From positions 25,917,106-25,981,105 of the forward strand of contig OX424560.1 in NCBI GenBank assembly GCA_949152475.1: 64,000 nucleotides of DNA, given 5' to 3'. Positions 1-13,166 of the stretch are shown here, in pieces; position 1 is the first letter of the stretch; each line of letters begins with the position of its first letter. The notes under the pieces were generated by a model. It worked only from the letters and a program-made list of their open reading frames with translations. It had not been told where the DNA came from and searched no databases. This DNA is from Terebella lapidaria (taxonomy: Eukaryota > Annelida > Polychaeta > Terebellida > Terebellidae). Made by a program: the position numbers and the translations under genes.

Positions 1-2412
1 GTACGATGTAGTACTACCTCAGGTCCCAGCAGAGTATCTTTCACAGCGATAAATGTATGAAAAGAGCAAACGTTTGTTGGTGCCTGGAAAAGCTACGATG
101 AGACACTGGTTATGAGAGGAAAAGGTCACGGTTCACAGAAATCTTGATTAATTACTGATGATGCAAAGAATACATGTTCTGGTTTTCATCTGTAGACTGG
201 GGGCAACTGTGCTTCTGATCCATGTTCAGAGTGAGATTATGATAATAAGAAGAATTGTACTTTCTCCTCTATTTCTAGCCACCATTAAACTGAAAATATG
301 CAGGCGTTGAAAAAAAATTTTTCATTGTAGTATATGCTAGATCAATCTTTTGCACATTGCCACAGAGGTGTTTGATCAACTCAAAATACTGAAATGTTTA
401 CCTTGATCTTCATTTCACAATCTAAACTTATATCCTCGATTGGCTTGCCAATGTGTTATCAAATAATGCTAATTTATTTTGATATACTTGATACAATGAA
501 CCATACGTGATGTCTTATGTGTCTATGGAAGTATTCAAGCAGTATTCAGTTTCGACAATGGCTTTATTTACTGAAAGAAAAATCCAGATCTGCTAATATT
601 TCAGCCCCACTTTATTCATAGCGAAGCTACTCCAAGTTGAGGACGTCAAAAAATACCAATACAATCCATAATACAATTTATTGAATTTCCAGGAAATGCT
701 CACTTATGGCAATGATTGTATTCCATTGTTCTTATCACGCAAAAAGAATTTTTTTCCTTGCTGCTGAGGTCATTCAAAGCGTCCAGTAAATCATACATTA
801 TTTTTTTCGTGGTGATTCTCCAAACAAACAGGTCTGTTATTTCGTTCCAAACAAACATCATTCAAACAAGCATTTGCTTGTCTGCAATGCCACATCACAA
901 ATCAATGATGCTTGTCTCTAGATCTCCTACAGCTCGAATATCACTGGTGCCAGTTGAGAGATGACATGGAGAGGGACACAGCCAATCCTTACCAACAGGT
1001 CTCCATTTATTATATCCCCTGCTAAAATTATCAAAACTTGATGAATATATCCGCTGCGAAAATTATTATAACCTCGATGAATAAATCCGCTGCTGAAATT
1101 ATCAAAACCTCGTTGTTGATTATAACACTGAGGAATTCTTAGTCCCTGGATGAAATATGAAATGTCGGCAGGAATGGGATGGGCAAAAGTCTTGTGTGAC
1201 TGACAGATGTATGATAAATTGGAGGGGGGGGGGACTGCTGCATCACTCAGTTAAGAGTCTGGGAGTAAATGGTATTCATGATATCTCAATATACAATCAA
1301 TGTTCTTGTTTTGAACGAGTTTATTGATTTGACAGCATAACTGTGGGTTTACTAGAATGTCTGGCAGATGCGTGAGTATTCCAATTGAATGCAAACTATA
1401 TGTTTCAATTGAAATCAACATACTAGCAACGGTTTCAACAAAGATAAACACTGACTTAATAGATTCGGATACTCTTGTCGGAATAAAAAAAGAAATAAGA
1501 ACTACATGCTGAATTACCAAATGTATCATGCATTTTATTCCTAACACATTTGCAATACATTTCATTCATGTTCTGTGTTTTTTTTTTCTTTCCAGCGCCC
1601 ATCCATTCATGCACTGTTGTACTAGCCACATCTGTGAAGACCTCTGACCATTTCTAGCCTTCTCCAAACTTCTGTGATACAGCAATACACTTCGTGACAC
1701 AAAGCCCCCACAATACGTTTTGATGACACCCATAAAATTCCGAGGCAGCAGCGAATTAACTCAACTTCTCTTTGCAAATACGCACGTAATAACGCTCGAT
1801 ATATTGCTTCTGTTGTAGCATTTATCGTCCCCGCGTGGTCAAGAGCAGTGGCTATATGCAAGAAGGAAAGGAATAATTTGAGCCTCTATTGTTCTTATCA
1901 TGCAAAAAAAACCTTACTGCTGAGGTCATTCAAAGCGTCCAGTAAATGATGCATTAGTTTTTTGCTCTCCAACAAATTATTTCAACCCCTCTTGTTGTAG
2001 CAGTTAACGTACCTTTGTTGGCCCAGAGCAGTGATTATTTGCAAGAGGGAAATGAATAATTTGAACCTCTATTGTTTCCATGCGACTAAAGGGATGTTGT
2101 GGTGTGAGTGGTGGATACTTGTCTATTGTGTACAGCTGGTTTCCAGTTAAATATTTGATGGATGAATTCAACAAAATATTTTGAATTCATATCGTTTAGG
2201 CATCTACTGTCCATGGGCGTATGTTGTGTTACTACCAAGCCTGTAAAGAGAATAGTTACAGTCGATTGCATCCAACAAAAATTGTCTTTGATTTAGAGAC
2301 CATGTGGCACATGGTGATGACTCACTATGGTGATTGTTTGGATGCCATACACTAGTGTCCTTAGAGAATAGAAATTGCAAATTCTGCATAATTTTTTTCT
2401 CACTGATCAGAT

Positions 2413-2645
2413 ATAAGGTTCGAGACTGATAACGACTCTAACCTGTCAACAAGATTCAAGCATGATGATTTTAATTTTTAATGGTCAATGTCCTTTCTCT
2501 AATCAGCAACATTGCTATGTCGAGAACTAGTTGCAGATATGATGACTTTGTTCAAAGAGGTCCTAGATAGTCGTATATGTTTAACTACCTCTAGTAGCTG
2601 CTAACTATATGGACGTTATAACTATCTGGTTGATAAGTACACCAA
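2413..2645 (+). pseudogene. Decayed retroelement fragment (RT-downstream block)
   Basis: This stretch aligns by eye with the better preserved frame at 16479-16826. Recognisable pieces are a frame reading YDDFVQRG near 2540 and one reading LYGRYNYLVDKYT near 2600, separated by frameshifts and stops. The same block recurs at about 44830-45000, so it was part of the backbone unit before the unit was amplified. It is a dead fragment. The assignment to a reverse-transcriptase-bearing retroelement rests on my recognition of the better copy. Confidence 0.45.
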
Positions 2646-3739
2646 TTAAGTAATAGTAGAACGTGCAAGTACAAGTATGTCATGTTTTTGTGGAAGCCCC
2701 AGTCAATACACCGTTTCTCTCCAGGTTTTTCCTACCCCGGACAAAACTATGGGGGCATTGCCAATACTTGCATGGACCTTGTCAGAGGAAAAGATTCCTT
2801 CTCCGCACGTCACTGCTCCATCATTGTTGACCAACGACGATTCAAGCAACAGGCAACATGTTGAGTTGTTTATCAACCCGAAATCTAATCAAGTATTTGG
2901 TTCTTATAGCTGTCTCGTCATTGAATGAGATTTTTGCACCTCAATCTTCTTCTTTTTTCCACTCCTTTATTTCTCCTTTGGAGCGTGCCTTTAGAGTCCA
3001 TTTTTTTCCTCTCGATATTTCCCTTGCTGTAAATAAATGTACTCTATTTTTTTCGTGTTCCGAGGGAAGTTGACTCTCTCTCCAATGATTCATCGCATCA
3101 TCTCATTCTAATTTTAGAACAAATTACTGGAGAGTCGAAATCTAAACGAACAAAGATTTGTTATTTTGTTGTTTGCGTCTGAAACTCACTCTCTGTTATT
3201 ACTCGTTTATTCTCTGTTATTAGTAGTTTCTGAGTATCCCAACCGTTACCTTACCATGCAAAATTTGTTCGAAGTAATATTATAAGTCTTATTTCACCGC
3301 AATATTCATATCATTTTACTCATATTGCACCACGAATGATACAGAAATAAATGTACGACTGAAATATCAATAACACATGTAAAATAATTTACTATCATAA
3401 ATTATTACCAATATTGCATGCTCAAGTACAAAGATTCGGCACTGGTTCAGCAAACGCGAGACTGATAACAGGATGGAAAGGTTTTTCCATCGTAATTCAA
3501 TCCAGTTGGCTTCACAAGTACACACGCGTGGCCCCGATAAACAAAGTGGCATAATCTGGAAGCATTTTCTTTCTTTAGCTGCGGGCATCCTGTGCTGTTT
3601 TTGTCGTGCACCAGTGAAAAGTTGTAAGGACGGTATTTTTCCCCACGTTTCTTTGACATTCGCAGGACCAATGACGAACGGGTGCTCGTGCATCCTGTGT
3701 GTGTGTGGGGGGGGGGGGGGGAGGGAGGGGGGCTGGGGC

Positions 3740-5749
3740 AAAGGGGGAGGGAGTGAAGTTGTCACGGATATGAAGATGTGAGCTGTTGTCATACCCAGAT
3801 GAGGATGCCATAAAAGTCGTTGCTAGGGGGGATGCGCGAGGCCATGAATGGGGGACGACATCGTAGCGCCCGTGGCCACGCACTTTGAGTGAATGGGGGG
3901 TGGCGGCTTGGAAAATGGAATGAAATTCAATTACGTTGCTTGCCCTCGTTTTTCCCAGAGATGCATACTCCATGCAAAAATGCAAGAGAGGCCTGGAGAT
4001 TAAAACTTCCACATTGCATTGGACACTCACTGGGAAACAAAGTAGGAGAAAATGCTTGAATTGGAGAGATGAATCTCCAGCGGGGCAGAAAAATTCCCTC
4101 ATCTATCCAATTACGATGCTTCTATTTTTAATTAGCAGCATCCACGTGATACATACATACATACATACATAATACTTGGTATAGCGCCCTTTAACACCAG
4201 ATAGGCCAAAGGCGCTGAACAAAGTTAATAGCAACGTGAAAATAAATGTGTCTTAAGTTTAGATTTAAAACCGTCCACTGTGAGGGTTTCATCACACCGA
4301 AGTTCCCGTGGGAGGTCGTTCCACAGCCTGGGTGCCGCCTGCGTAAAACTACAGTTGAGTGTTCTGGCATGGCTGCATTTTGACGGAAGCGGGAGTAGTC
4401 CAGCAGCCGAGGAACGTAGGGGCCTATGGTGGCGATAGTCCAGGGCATCACAGATATATCCCGGAGCCAGTCCCCTAACGCACTTGAAAATTAGAAGGAG
4501 AATCTTGAAGATAATCCTGTAGGGGACCTTGAGCCAGTGGAGAGATTCGAGAGGTCCAGAAATGTGGTCGTATTTCCGGAGTGAAAACACGAAGCGTGCA
4601 CACATATTTTGGATCGACTGCAAACGATCCAGATCCTTGCGTGGTGCCCCCAAAAATAAACTATTGCAGTAGTCCACTTTGCTCATAATGAGCGCCTGTG
4701 TGAGGATTTTTTGTGTGTGTGTGTCGAATAGGTGTTGTACCCAAAGGGGGAGGGAGTGAAGTTGTCACGGATATGAAGATGTGAGCTGTTGTCATAACCA
4801 GATGAGGATGCCATAAAAGTCGTGGCTAGGGGGGATGCGCGAGGCCATGAATGGGGGACGACATCGTAGCGCCCGTGGCCACGCACTTTGAGTGAATGGG
4901 GGGTGGCGGCTTGGAAAATGGAATGAAATTCAATTACGTTGCTTGCCCTCGTTTTTCCCAGAGATGCATACTCCATGCAAAAATGCAAGAGAGGCCTGGA
5001 GATTAAAACTTCCACATTGCATTGGACACTCACTGGGAAACAAAGTAGGAGAAAATGCTTGAATTGGAGAGATGAATCTCCAGCGGGGCAGAAAAATTCC
5101 CTCATCTATCCAATTACGATGCTTCTATTTTTAATTAGCAGCATCCACGTGATACATACATACATACATACATACATAATACTTGGTATAGCGCCCTTTA
5201 ACACCAGATAGGCCAAAGGCGCTGAACAAAGTTAATAGCAACGTGAAAATAAATGTGTCTTAAGTTTAGATTTAAAACCGTCCACTGTGAGGGTTTCATC
5301 ACACCGAAGTTCCCGTGGGAGGTCGTTCCACAGTCTGGGTGCCGCCTGCGTAAAACTACAGTTGAGTGTTCTGGCATGGCTGCATTTTGACGGAAGCGGG
5401 AGTAGTCCAGCAGCCGAGGAACGTAGGGGCCTATGGTGGCGATAGTCCAGGGCATCACAGATATATCCCGGAGCCAGTCCCCTAACGCACTTGAAAATTA
5501 GAAGGAGAATCTTGAAGATAATCCTGTAGGGGACCTTGAGCCAGTGGAGAGATTCGAGAGGTCCAGAAATGTGGTCGTATTTCCGGAGTGAAAACACGAA
5601 GCGTGCACACATATTTTGGATCGACTGCAAACGATCCAGATCCTTGCGTGGTGCCCCCAAAAATAAACTATTGCAGTAGTCCACTTTGCTCATAATGAGC
5701 GCCTGTGTGAGGATTTTTTGTGTGTGTGTGTCGAATAGGTGTTGTACCC
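3740..5749. repeat. Tandem duplication of 1.0 kb (3740-4742 and 4743-5749)
   Basis: The segment starting AAAGGGGGAGGGAGTGAAG and ending GTGTTGTACCC occurs twice head to tail, with an offset of 1003 bp at the left and 1007 bp at the right. The 4-bp difference is one extra CATA in the tetranucleotide tract (near 4150 and 5155). The copies are almost identical. The duplicated block spans backbone sequence plus the 3' part of the LINE, so it arose after the LINE inserted and is recent. The 3740-4742 copy ends abruptly inside the LINE, and only the second copy continues into the rest of it. Confidence 0.93.
4151..4742 (-). mobile_element. Duplicated 3' end of LINE (partial copy)
   Basis: This is the 3' portion of the LINE at 5154-6024, copied by the local 1-kb tandem duplication rather than by a separate retrotransposition. 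The minus-strand frame 4225-4686 (153 codons) covers the last part of the ORF, from MSKVDYCNSLFLGAPRKDL to a C-terminus of KTHLFSRCY. It differs from the downstream copy at a single codon near its end. The 3' terminus is a CATA/TATG tetranucleotide tract at about 4151-4170. Confidence 0.85.
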
Positions 5750-6024
5750 TGTTCAACTTTCGAAGAGTGAGGTAAGAAGCTGAGCACACCTTTGACACAT
5801 GCTCACTGATGGACAGACTGCTGCTAAGTTGGAAGCCCAAGTTTCTCACCTTGGTCACCGGGGCGATTATGTCCTCACCCATCCTAATTGTAATGTTCTT
5901 GACCTTCTCAAGATTGACCTTGGTTCCAACGATTAAGAACTCAGTTTTTTTATCGTTAAGTTTTAGCATATTTGCCCGCATCCAGGCCCTAATTTCCATG
6001 AGACAGGCTTGAAAATTGTGATTT
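5154..6024 (-). mobile_element. 5'-truncated non-LTR retrotransposon (CR1/L2-like LINE)
   Basis: An 871-bp insertion bounded by the 6-bp target site duplication CGTGAT (5148-5153 and 6025-6030). The uninterrupted site is visible in other backbone copies near 15648 and 46487 (CACGTGATTCCTAGGGTCG). The 3' end, on the left in this view, has a GCGCTATACCAAGTATTATG-like terminus followed by a (TATG)n tail. The 5' end is truncated inside the ORF, as is usual for target-primed reverse transcription. Clade assignment is by general likeness of the C-terminal protein and the 3' end. L2, CR1 or a related jockey-group clade are all possible. Confidence 0.85.
5232..6023 (-). pseudogene. LINE ORF2 C-terminal remnant (end of RT domain and C-terminal region)
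   Basis: The open minus-strand frame runs from the truncation point at 6023 to a stop at 5232, about 263 codons. It begins just after the catalytic part of the reverse transcriptase: NFQACLMEIRAWM, then LNDKKTEFLIVG (the LN..KTE block that follows the RT fingers and palm in jockey/CR1-group LINEs), then FQLSSSLSISEHVSKVC, KVDYCNSLF, LQSIQNMCARFV, LHWLKVPYRI, GLAPGYICD and the terminal LKTHLFSRCY. The YxDD motif and the endonuclease are missing because of the 5' truncation. No stop or frameshift interrupts what remains, so the insertion is fairly young. It cannot move on its own. Confidence 0.88.
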
Positions 6025-7830
6025 CGTGATTCCTAGGGTCGTTATGAATGGGTAAAAATACGGGAAATGTTAGGTCCTTTCAGTGCTGCGTAGTAATTCA
6101 CGAGACATTGAGATTGTTGTTTATTCATCCATTCTTTCCAGTCATTCCGATGAAACGAGCGTGAACTGAATGCTTCAATTGCTGTGTGATTACCATGGTA
6201 ATGTATGATCCCAGTTCGAATACAACTAATGATATATTTTATCTTATCAGTATAAATGTATAGGGTAATGGCTCATTGGTTTGATTTGTACCCATGAATG
6301 AAACCCAGTTATTCTTCAGAAAACAAGATTGCAGGTAAACCTACCCTGCAATGAAATGCAAACATGGATGCTTCTCGCGTGCAGCGAGCGATAGAAATAA
6401 ACATGAAACAGTCGCAGATCCACAATAACAACTACCAAGATAATTACGATGACGCTTAATCCACTACAGCACTTTGTTCTCCTATTACTGCAAGACAAAT
6501 TCTTGAGCTTGTAATACTTGCAATGTTCCATATTTTGAAGTGCTTTGGATAATTACATATTGTGGATAGTTGCATACTAACACAACCAGTAGGGACCCTG
6601 TTTCTATTTATTTCACACGAGTGTATTTTTTTATTTTAAAAACCTATATTGTTTATAATCGGGTATAAATACTGGCTTTGGTATCCAAGAATAAAGTATT
6701 TCATATCACCGTGATCGGGATCCTTTTCTGAATCGGGTCAATTTTGTTTGGTGTCCAGGAACTGAAACGGGTTCATTCTGGAGCTGAATGATGAAGACTT
6801 TGAGCCCAAGTAACTTGTGCTGTTTGTTTTTCTATATTCAATAGGGGCCTTCAAAATAGATCCTCTTCAGTCTACAGGTACCATACAAAATTCACACGGT
6901 TCAGAAAAGGCTTCCAATCACACTGATATGAGACCTCATTTTTGAATACCGAAACCAGTGTATGCTCAATTATAAGCAACATAGGTTTCGCCTATCAAAA
7001 TGTACAACGGCAGAGCAGACATATAGTTCAATCATTCACATGGTTGCCTAGACACAACACCACATCTCATTTCACCATCCACAACCAGACCCCCTACCTG
7101 GATTCTGACATCTGTGTTATCAATTTCCGAATAAATACGAACTGCTAGCTGATTAGATAGATCTGCTTCATGTGGAGGGATTTGACCGGATCCCTGGGCA
7201 ACAGGTGTCATAATGAAGCTTTTTTCTGCTGAATATGTTTTTGGTTTCATTCACGATTCAATCAGGGATGTGAAAGACAACCGGCCTCCCGCAAAACACA
7301 ATGGCCTAACTAGTGACCGCTGCTGTTTGTGTTCACTTTTTTCGTCTTGTAATTGGATAATTTTTTGCATGTTGCAATCTCGGAAACGACCACCTTTTGT
7401 CTGACATCTGGGAAACATGTGCTGTTCTGGCGAAAGAAGCAGTCACAATGCTGAAAATGATAGGAGCAATCCAAGAAATCCAAGAAACAAAAACCGCTCT
7501 ATTCATGAACGAGTTTATTCTCTGAACCCCCCCCCCTGTCCCCCACCTCCCTCTCAACCTGATATTGAGCTTTTTGCTCACAGAAAAAAATATGATTCGT
7601 AATTGAACTAAGAAGCTCGCAACATAAATGAATATCTCTCTTGGAGGCAATAGATGAAATCATGTATCACTATTTTCACTGCAAACGAATTTGACCAATG
7701 CAATTCACTTTCTATTCTTCGCTGGGCATGTTGGGTTCGTGGACATCAGCATGGGTTAGAAAGTGGATTCTTATTTCAAATATGCTTTTTTGTCTGTTTT
7801 GCACTATAATGTCTGGAGAATAAGCAAACG

Positions 7831-10800
7831 ATGCTATCCCAGTGATGTGGCCTACATTATATCGTGGAAGGATCATAACATCACTACTGACGTACGACGT
7901 AGTACTATGCCAGATCCCAGGGGACTATTTTCCACAGTGATGAATATATAAAAAGAGCAAAAAGTCATGGTTCACAGAAGTTTTGAGCGCTCACTGATGA
8001 TACGATAAACACATGTTCTGATTCTTATTTGATGCAAGATATTAGGCAACTGCTCTTCTGGTTTACGTTCAGAGTACGATTTACTAACAAGAAGAATTGT
8101 ACTTTCTCCCTTGTGTTCTAACCACCATATTAAACTGGAACAAATGCTTAGAGTGAATAAACCCTTCGTCATATTAATTGCTAGATGTACTTTTTAATTT
8201 GGGAAATTACCACAGAGATATGTGATCAACTCAAAATATTCAGGTATCTACCTTGATTTCCATCTCACAACTAAAGCGGATATCCTTGAATGACTTGCCA
8301 ATGTTTTACATAATAATGCTAATGCACTATGTCATATTTGACAGCTTGAACCAGACGTGGGCATCGGTCTTGTCTATGAAAGTATTCAAGCAGTATTCGG
8401 TTTCCATAGCTCTAATTACTGGAAGCAAAACTCCAGATCTGATCAACTTTCATGGATACGTTACTCCATAACGAAGCCACTCCAAGTTAGGTACGTCAAA
8501 AAAATATATAAAAAACCATTTCATTGAAAACACACATGCACATACATTTATTGAGTTTCCAAGAAATGCTCATTTACAGCAGGATGATGTTTTATTGTTT
8601 TATTATGCAAACAGTAAACTTCTTCTTTGCTGCTGAGCTAATTCAAAGCGTGAATGATGCGTTAGTTTTCTGTTGTGTTTCTGCAAACAAACGGGACCTT
8701 GATTTTGTTGGAAACAAACAACAATTGGACGATGCTACTGCTTGTCTGTAATAACACAGCACGAAGCCGCGACGCTGGTCACTGGCTGTCCTTCTAAAAC
8801 GGGGAAGTGTGGGCCAGTATTACTGGTGCCAGTTGATTGATATCTTTAAAAGACAAACGGTCAATCCTCGCCAAAAAGTCTCCAATGATTCTGTCTGATG
8901 CTATAATCATTAAAATCTCGAGGAGCCAGAAACCTTTACCATCTTGTCCATAATTTGTTGAATATGAACTAGAGGAATTCTTAGTATCTGGATGATTAGT
9001 CAACAGGACTGAAGTTCTCTGTGACTGAACCCCCCCCCCCCTTATAAGAGTCCGGATGTAAATGCCAATTATGATATCTAACATTCTCAAAATGCAACTG
9101 ATGTTCTTGTTTTGAACTATGAGATTATTTGGTTGACAGCTTACCTGTGGATAAACTGGTATGTATAACAGATACGTGAGTACTCCAATTGACAGCATAT
9201 GAAAATTTTCATTTGAAATCAACATACTAGAAAAGGTTCTAACGAAGATACACACTGAAATAATAAATTCAGATACTCTTTTGGGAATAATTCATAAATA
9301 ATAACTACATTTGAAATACTGAATGTGTCATGCATTATATTTGTACTATTTCACACCACAAATCATTCATATTCCCTGAACGCCAGTGTTGGTGACATTT
9401 TCTAACCTCTTCCGTGAGGCAGTTGCAAAATTTTACTCCTATCAGATCCAATTTACTCCCAAATGCCCAGTGCCCATCCGATCATGCAGCTAATGGCCAA
9501 TTGATCTAGCTGTTAAGTTGTACCATTATGCCACAATAGTTAGGACCCCTTACAATTTCTAGCTTCCACCCTACTTCTGCCCTACAACAATATACCAGAT
9601 GGTACAAGGCATCCACAATACGTTTTGATGACACCATAAATTACGAAGGTCACAGTAACCATCCTTAACTTATCTCTGCACGTCAGCAACTCATAGCACT
9701 GGAAATATTGCTTCTGTTGTAGCAGATACGATTCCTTTGTTGGCCCATAGCAGTGGTTATGTGCCAGATAAAATGGAATAATTTGGGCATCTAATGTCTG
9801 CATGTAAATAAAAGGATGTTGTAATGCATGTATTGGATAGTTGTTCATAGTATACCATTGTTGTTTAGCCGAACATTGCATGGAATAAGTCAAGGGAACC
9901 TCTTTTGATGCTGAAAAGAATTTTGGGGGGCAACTCCTGTTTATGCGTGCATAATAAGGGTTTGCTACAATGCCTGCTGGAGATATGACAGATTGTGGCC
10001 CATGCGCCCAAGAAAACGACACAAAAAGCCAGTGACTGGGAGCTCAATTTAGATATCCTGTGGTACATGGATCTGCTAATTTTTCACCCACACGTTACTT
10101 CAAAGCGAAGCCACCCCAAGTTAGGTACGTCAAAAAACAGTAACATGCCCTGATGTGGATGAATATGATGTTCATGAATTATTTTTCTCTCCCCTCATAT
10201 TATCCCTGTTGCTTCCATAACAAAACTTCTGAGTCGAAATTGAGCCAACGAGCTCACAGCATAAATTATTATCTCTCTTGGAGGCAATAGGTGGAATAAC
10301 TTTTTTGTCCCAATATTTTCACTACCAACGAATTTTATCACTGCAATTTATTTTCTATTTGTCTGCTGGGCACGTTAGGTGCAGTCACAAAGCTGAAAAT
10401 GATTGGAGGAGACGTAGAAAAAAAACGCTTCCAGAGCCCGGTTGTGGATTACTCAATTTTTATTCATGAACGATTTTATTCTTCCCCTCCCCCTTTCCCC
10501 CTCATATTGCGCTTTTTGCTCCCAGAAAAAAAATCTGATTCGTAATTGAACCAAGAAGCTCCCAGCATAAATAATTATATCTCTTGATGCGATAGGTGAA
10601 ATCATTTTTTATCACTATTTTCATTGCCAACGAATTTTCTACCAATGTAATTCATTTTCTAGTTTTTGCTGGGCATCTTAGGTGCATAATATTTTATTAT
10701 ACTCAAGGTTGATGTTTTCTATGTCCTTCTCCGCATTACCTTCATACCATGTTTTTCTCCTCATTCGGAAACTAATCACGTGCTACAAGACCATGCTACA

Positions 10801-11036
10801 TTGTTTAGGGGCACTCGTTATCAATATTAAGCAAACAAGTCAGTACCACAAAACACTAAATCTATGTCTGCAGTCGACTTCCATTTCACCATGGAAAAAA
10901 TTTCTCGACATGTTAGAAACAAAACATAATTGACTGTGTACTTTGCAGACATCAGCATGTGCTAGAGAGTGGATTTTTATTTCAGTTACACTTTTGTGTC
11001 TGTTTTGCACCATATTGTCTCGAGTATAAACAAACG
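7831..11036. repeat. Backbone tandem unit 2 (short form)
   Basis: Starts at the landmark ATGCTATCCCAGTGATGTGG. It has the same early blocks as unit 1 (ACGAAGCCACTCCAAG near 8475, CAAAGCGT near 8644, a C-tract near 9033, CCCATCC near 9473, TACGTTTTGATGACACC near 9620). It then jumps to a second GCGAAGCCACCCCAAG block near 10098 and the AGTCACAAAGCTGAAAATGAT block near 10383. The interior of about 3 kb present in long units (2200-7200 of unit 1) is absent. I see no gene in it. Small ORFs here are not conserved in the other copies. Confidence 0.68.
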
Positions 11037-13166
11037 ATGCTATCCCAGTGATGTGGCCTACATCCTTTCCTGGATAGATCATTTAATCACTACTGACGTA
11101 CGACGTAGTACTATGCCAGGTCCAAGGGGACTATTTTCCACCGTGGAGAATATATAAAAAGAGCAAAATTTCGCCAGTCTGTGCCTGGGAAAACTACAAT
11201 GAAACAATCTGAGGTATACGAGGAAAAAGCCATATTTCACAGAAGTTTTGAGCACTTACTGATAATACAATAAATACATTTGATGCAAGACTGATGGCAA
11301 CTGCTCTTCTGATCTACGTTCAGAGTACGATTCTACTAACAAGAAGAATCGTAATTTCTCCTTTGCGTTTTAACGACCATACTAAACTGAAAGAAATGCT
11401 TAGAGTGAAAAAAACTTCGTTATAGTATTATGCAAGATCCACATTTTAATTTGGGAAACTGCCACAAATATATTTGATCAACTCAAACTATTCAGGTATC
11501 TACCTTGATTTCCGTCTTATAGCTTACGATGATAGTCTCGAATGACTTGCCAATGTTTTACTAAATAATGCTAACGTACTATGTTATATTTAACACCATG
11601 AACCAGTCGTGGGTATCGTTCTTGTATATGAATTTATTCAAGCAGTATTCGGTTTCTACAATGACTCCAATTACTGGAAGCAAAACTCCAGATGTGATCA
11701 ACTTTCATGGACAAGTTACTCTTTAACGAAGCCACTCCAAGTTAGGTACGTCAAAAAATAAAAATATTTCATTGAAAACACACGTGCACACAACATTTCT
11801 CGAGTTTCCAAGAAATGTTCATTTACAACCACGATAATTTTTTATTGTTTTATCATGCAAAGAGTAAATTTCTTCATCGCTACTGAGCTAATTCCAAGCG
11901 TCCAATGAATGATGCATTTGTTTTCTGTCGCGTTTCTGCAAACAAACCGGACCTTGATTTCGTGGGAAATAAACAACAATCGGACGATGCTACTGCTTGT
12001 CTCTAATAACAAAGCACGAAGCCGCGATGCTGGTCGCTGGCTCTCCTTCTACAGCACGAATCGTCGACGTTGAAGTGGAGGCCAGTATTACTGGTGGCAG
12101 TTGACGGATATATTTAAAGGGAAACGACTAATTCTCGCCAGCAAGTCTCTATTGATTCTGTCTGATGCAATAATTATTGAAACCTCGAAGAATCAGAAAT
12201 ATATACCATCTTGTCCGTAATTTGTTGAATACGACACAGAGGAATCCTCAGTATCTGTATGAAGAGATGACCGGACTGGGATGGGCAGAAGTATTGCATG
12301 ACTGACTGACCCTCCCCCCCCCCCCTTAAGAGTCAGGATATGAATGCTAGATAAGATATTTAACATTCTCAAAATGCCACTGATCTTGTTTCAAACTACA
12401 AGATTATTTGGCTGACAGCATAACTGTGGATATACTAGAATATTTATCAGATGCGTGAAATATTCCACTTGAATGCATCGATATTTTTCATTTAAAAATC
12501 AAAATACAGTATTGGAAAAAGATCTTTAAAAATGCACACTGAAATAAGAACAAATAAGGTCTACATTTGAAATACTAAATGTATGACGCATATTATTTGT
12601 AACATATTCACAATTTATTTCATTGATGTTCCTTGATCTCCAGTGTTGGTAAAACTTCCTATCCTCTTTTGTAAGTAGTTGCAATAAGTTATTCCTACCA
12701 GCTCCATTTTTCCCAAATGTCCAGTGACCATTCATTCATGCAGTTAATGGCCAATTGATTTAGCTGTCCTGTTGTACGATTGTGGCCGGCACCACATCTG
12801 TAACGACCTCTGAACGTTTCTAGCTTTCACCAAGTTTCTGTGATACAGCAATAAACCACGTGACACAAAGCCCCCACAATGTGTTTTGATGACACCCATG
12901 AAATTCCGAGGTAGCAGCGAATTTACTTCTACTTGCAAATACGCACGTAATAACGCTTGATATATTGCTTCTGTTGTATTAGTTATCATCCCCGTGTTGG
13001 CCAAGGGCAGTGGGTATATGCAAGAAGGAAAGGAATAATTTGAGCATCAGTTCTTCTTATCATGCAAAAAGAGGTCACTTACTGCTGAGGTCACTCAAAG
13101 CGTCCAGTAAATGATGTATTAGTTTTTTGCTGGGCAACGGTATAATTCAACTGATCTTGTTGTAAC

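Larger units (their letters stand above)
1..7830. repeat. Backbone tandem unit 1 (long form, left end cut by window)
   Basis: First copy of the complex backbone repeat. The window opens inside the landmark block (GTACGATGTAGTACTA). Later landmarks in order are a GCGAAGCTACTCCAAG block near 620, GCTGAGGTCATTCAAAGCGT near 760 and again near 1920, a G-tract near 1228, CCCATCCATTCATGCA near 1597, a decayed retroelement block near 2415, and blocks near 3304, 3508, 6028, 6990 and 7250. The same order recurs at 11037-18736 and 37969-49697. No frame is conserved across copies without stops or indels, so I see no gene here apart from the LINE inserted at 5154-6024. Removing the LINE and the 1-kb duplication leaves about 6 kb. 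Confidence 0.7.

Noticed and set aside
3473..3781. ORF with IIWKHFLSLAAGILCCFCRA, open in three units (also 15001 and 45830)
   Set aside because: I compared codons between the 3473 and 45830 copies. About 18 of 26 differences change the amino acid, as expected without selection. The downstream part ends in a G-tract of varying length.
3575..4102. Minus-strand ORF starting MREFFCPAGDSSLQF, repeated at 4683 and 15293
   Set aside because: The first two are the same sequence by recent duplication. The older copies at 15293 and 46138 have indels that change the frame, so no coding constraint is visible.
10969..11157. Small ORF reading RCYPSDVAYILSWIDHLITT, similar in units 2, 3 and 4
   Set aside because: The likeness follows from DNA similarity between repeat copies. 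Differences include many non-synonymous changes, and the copy at 37969 has stops and shifts.
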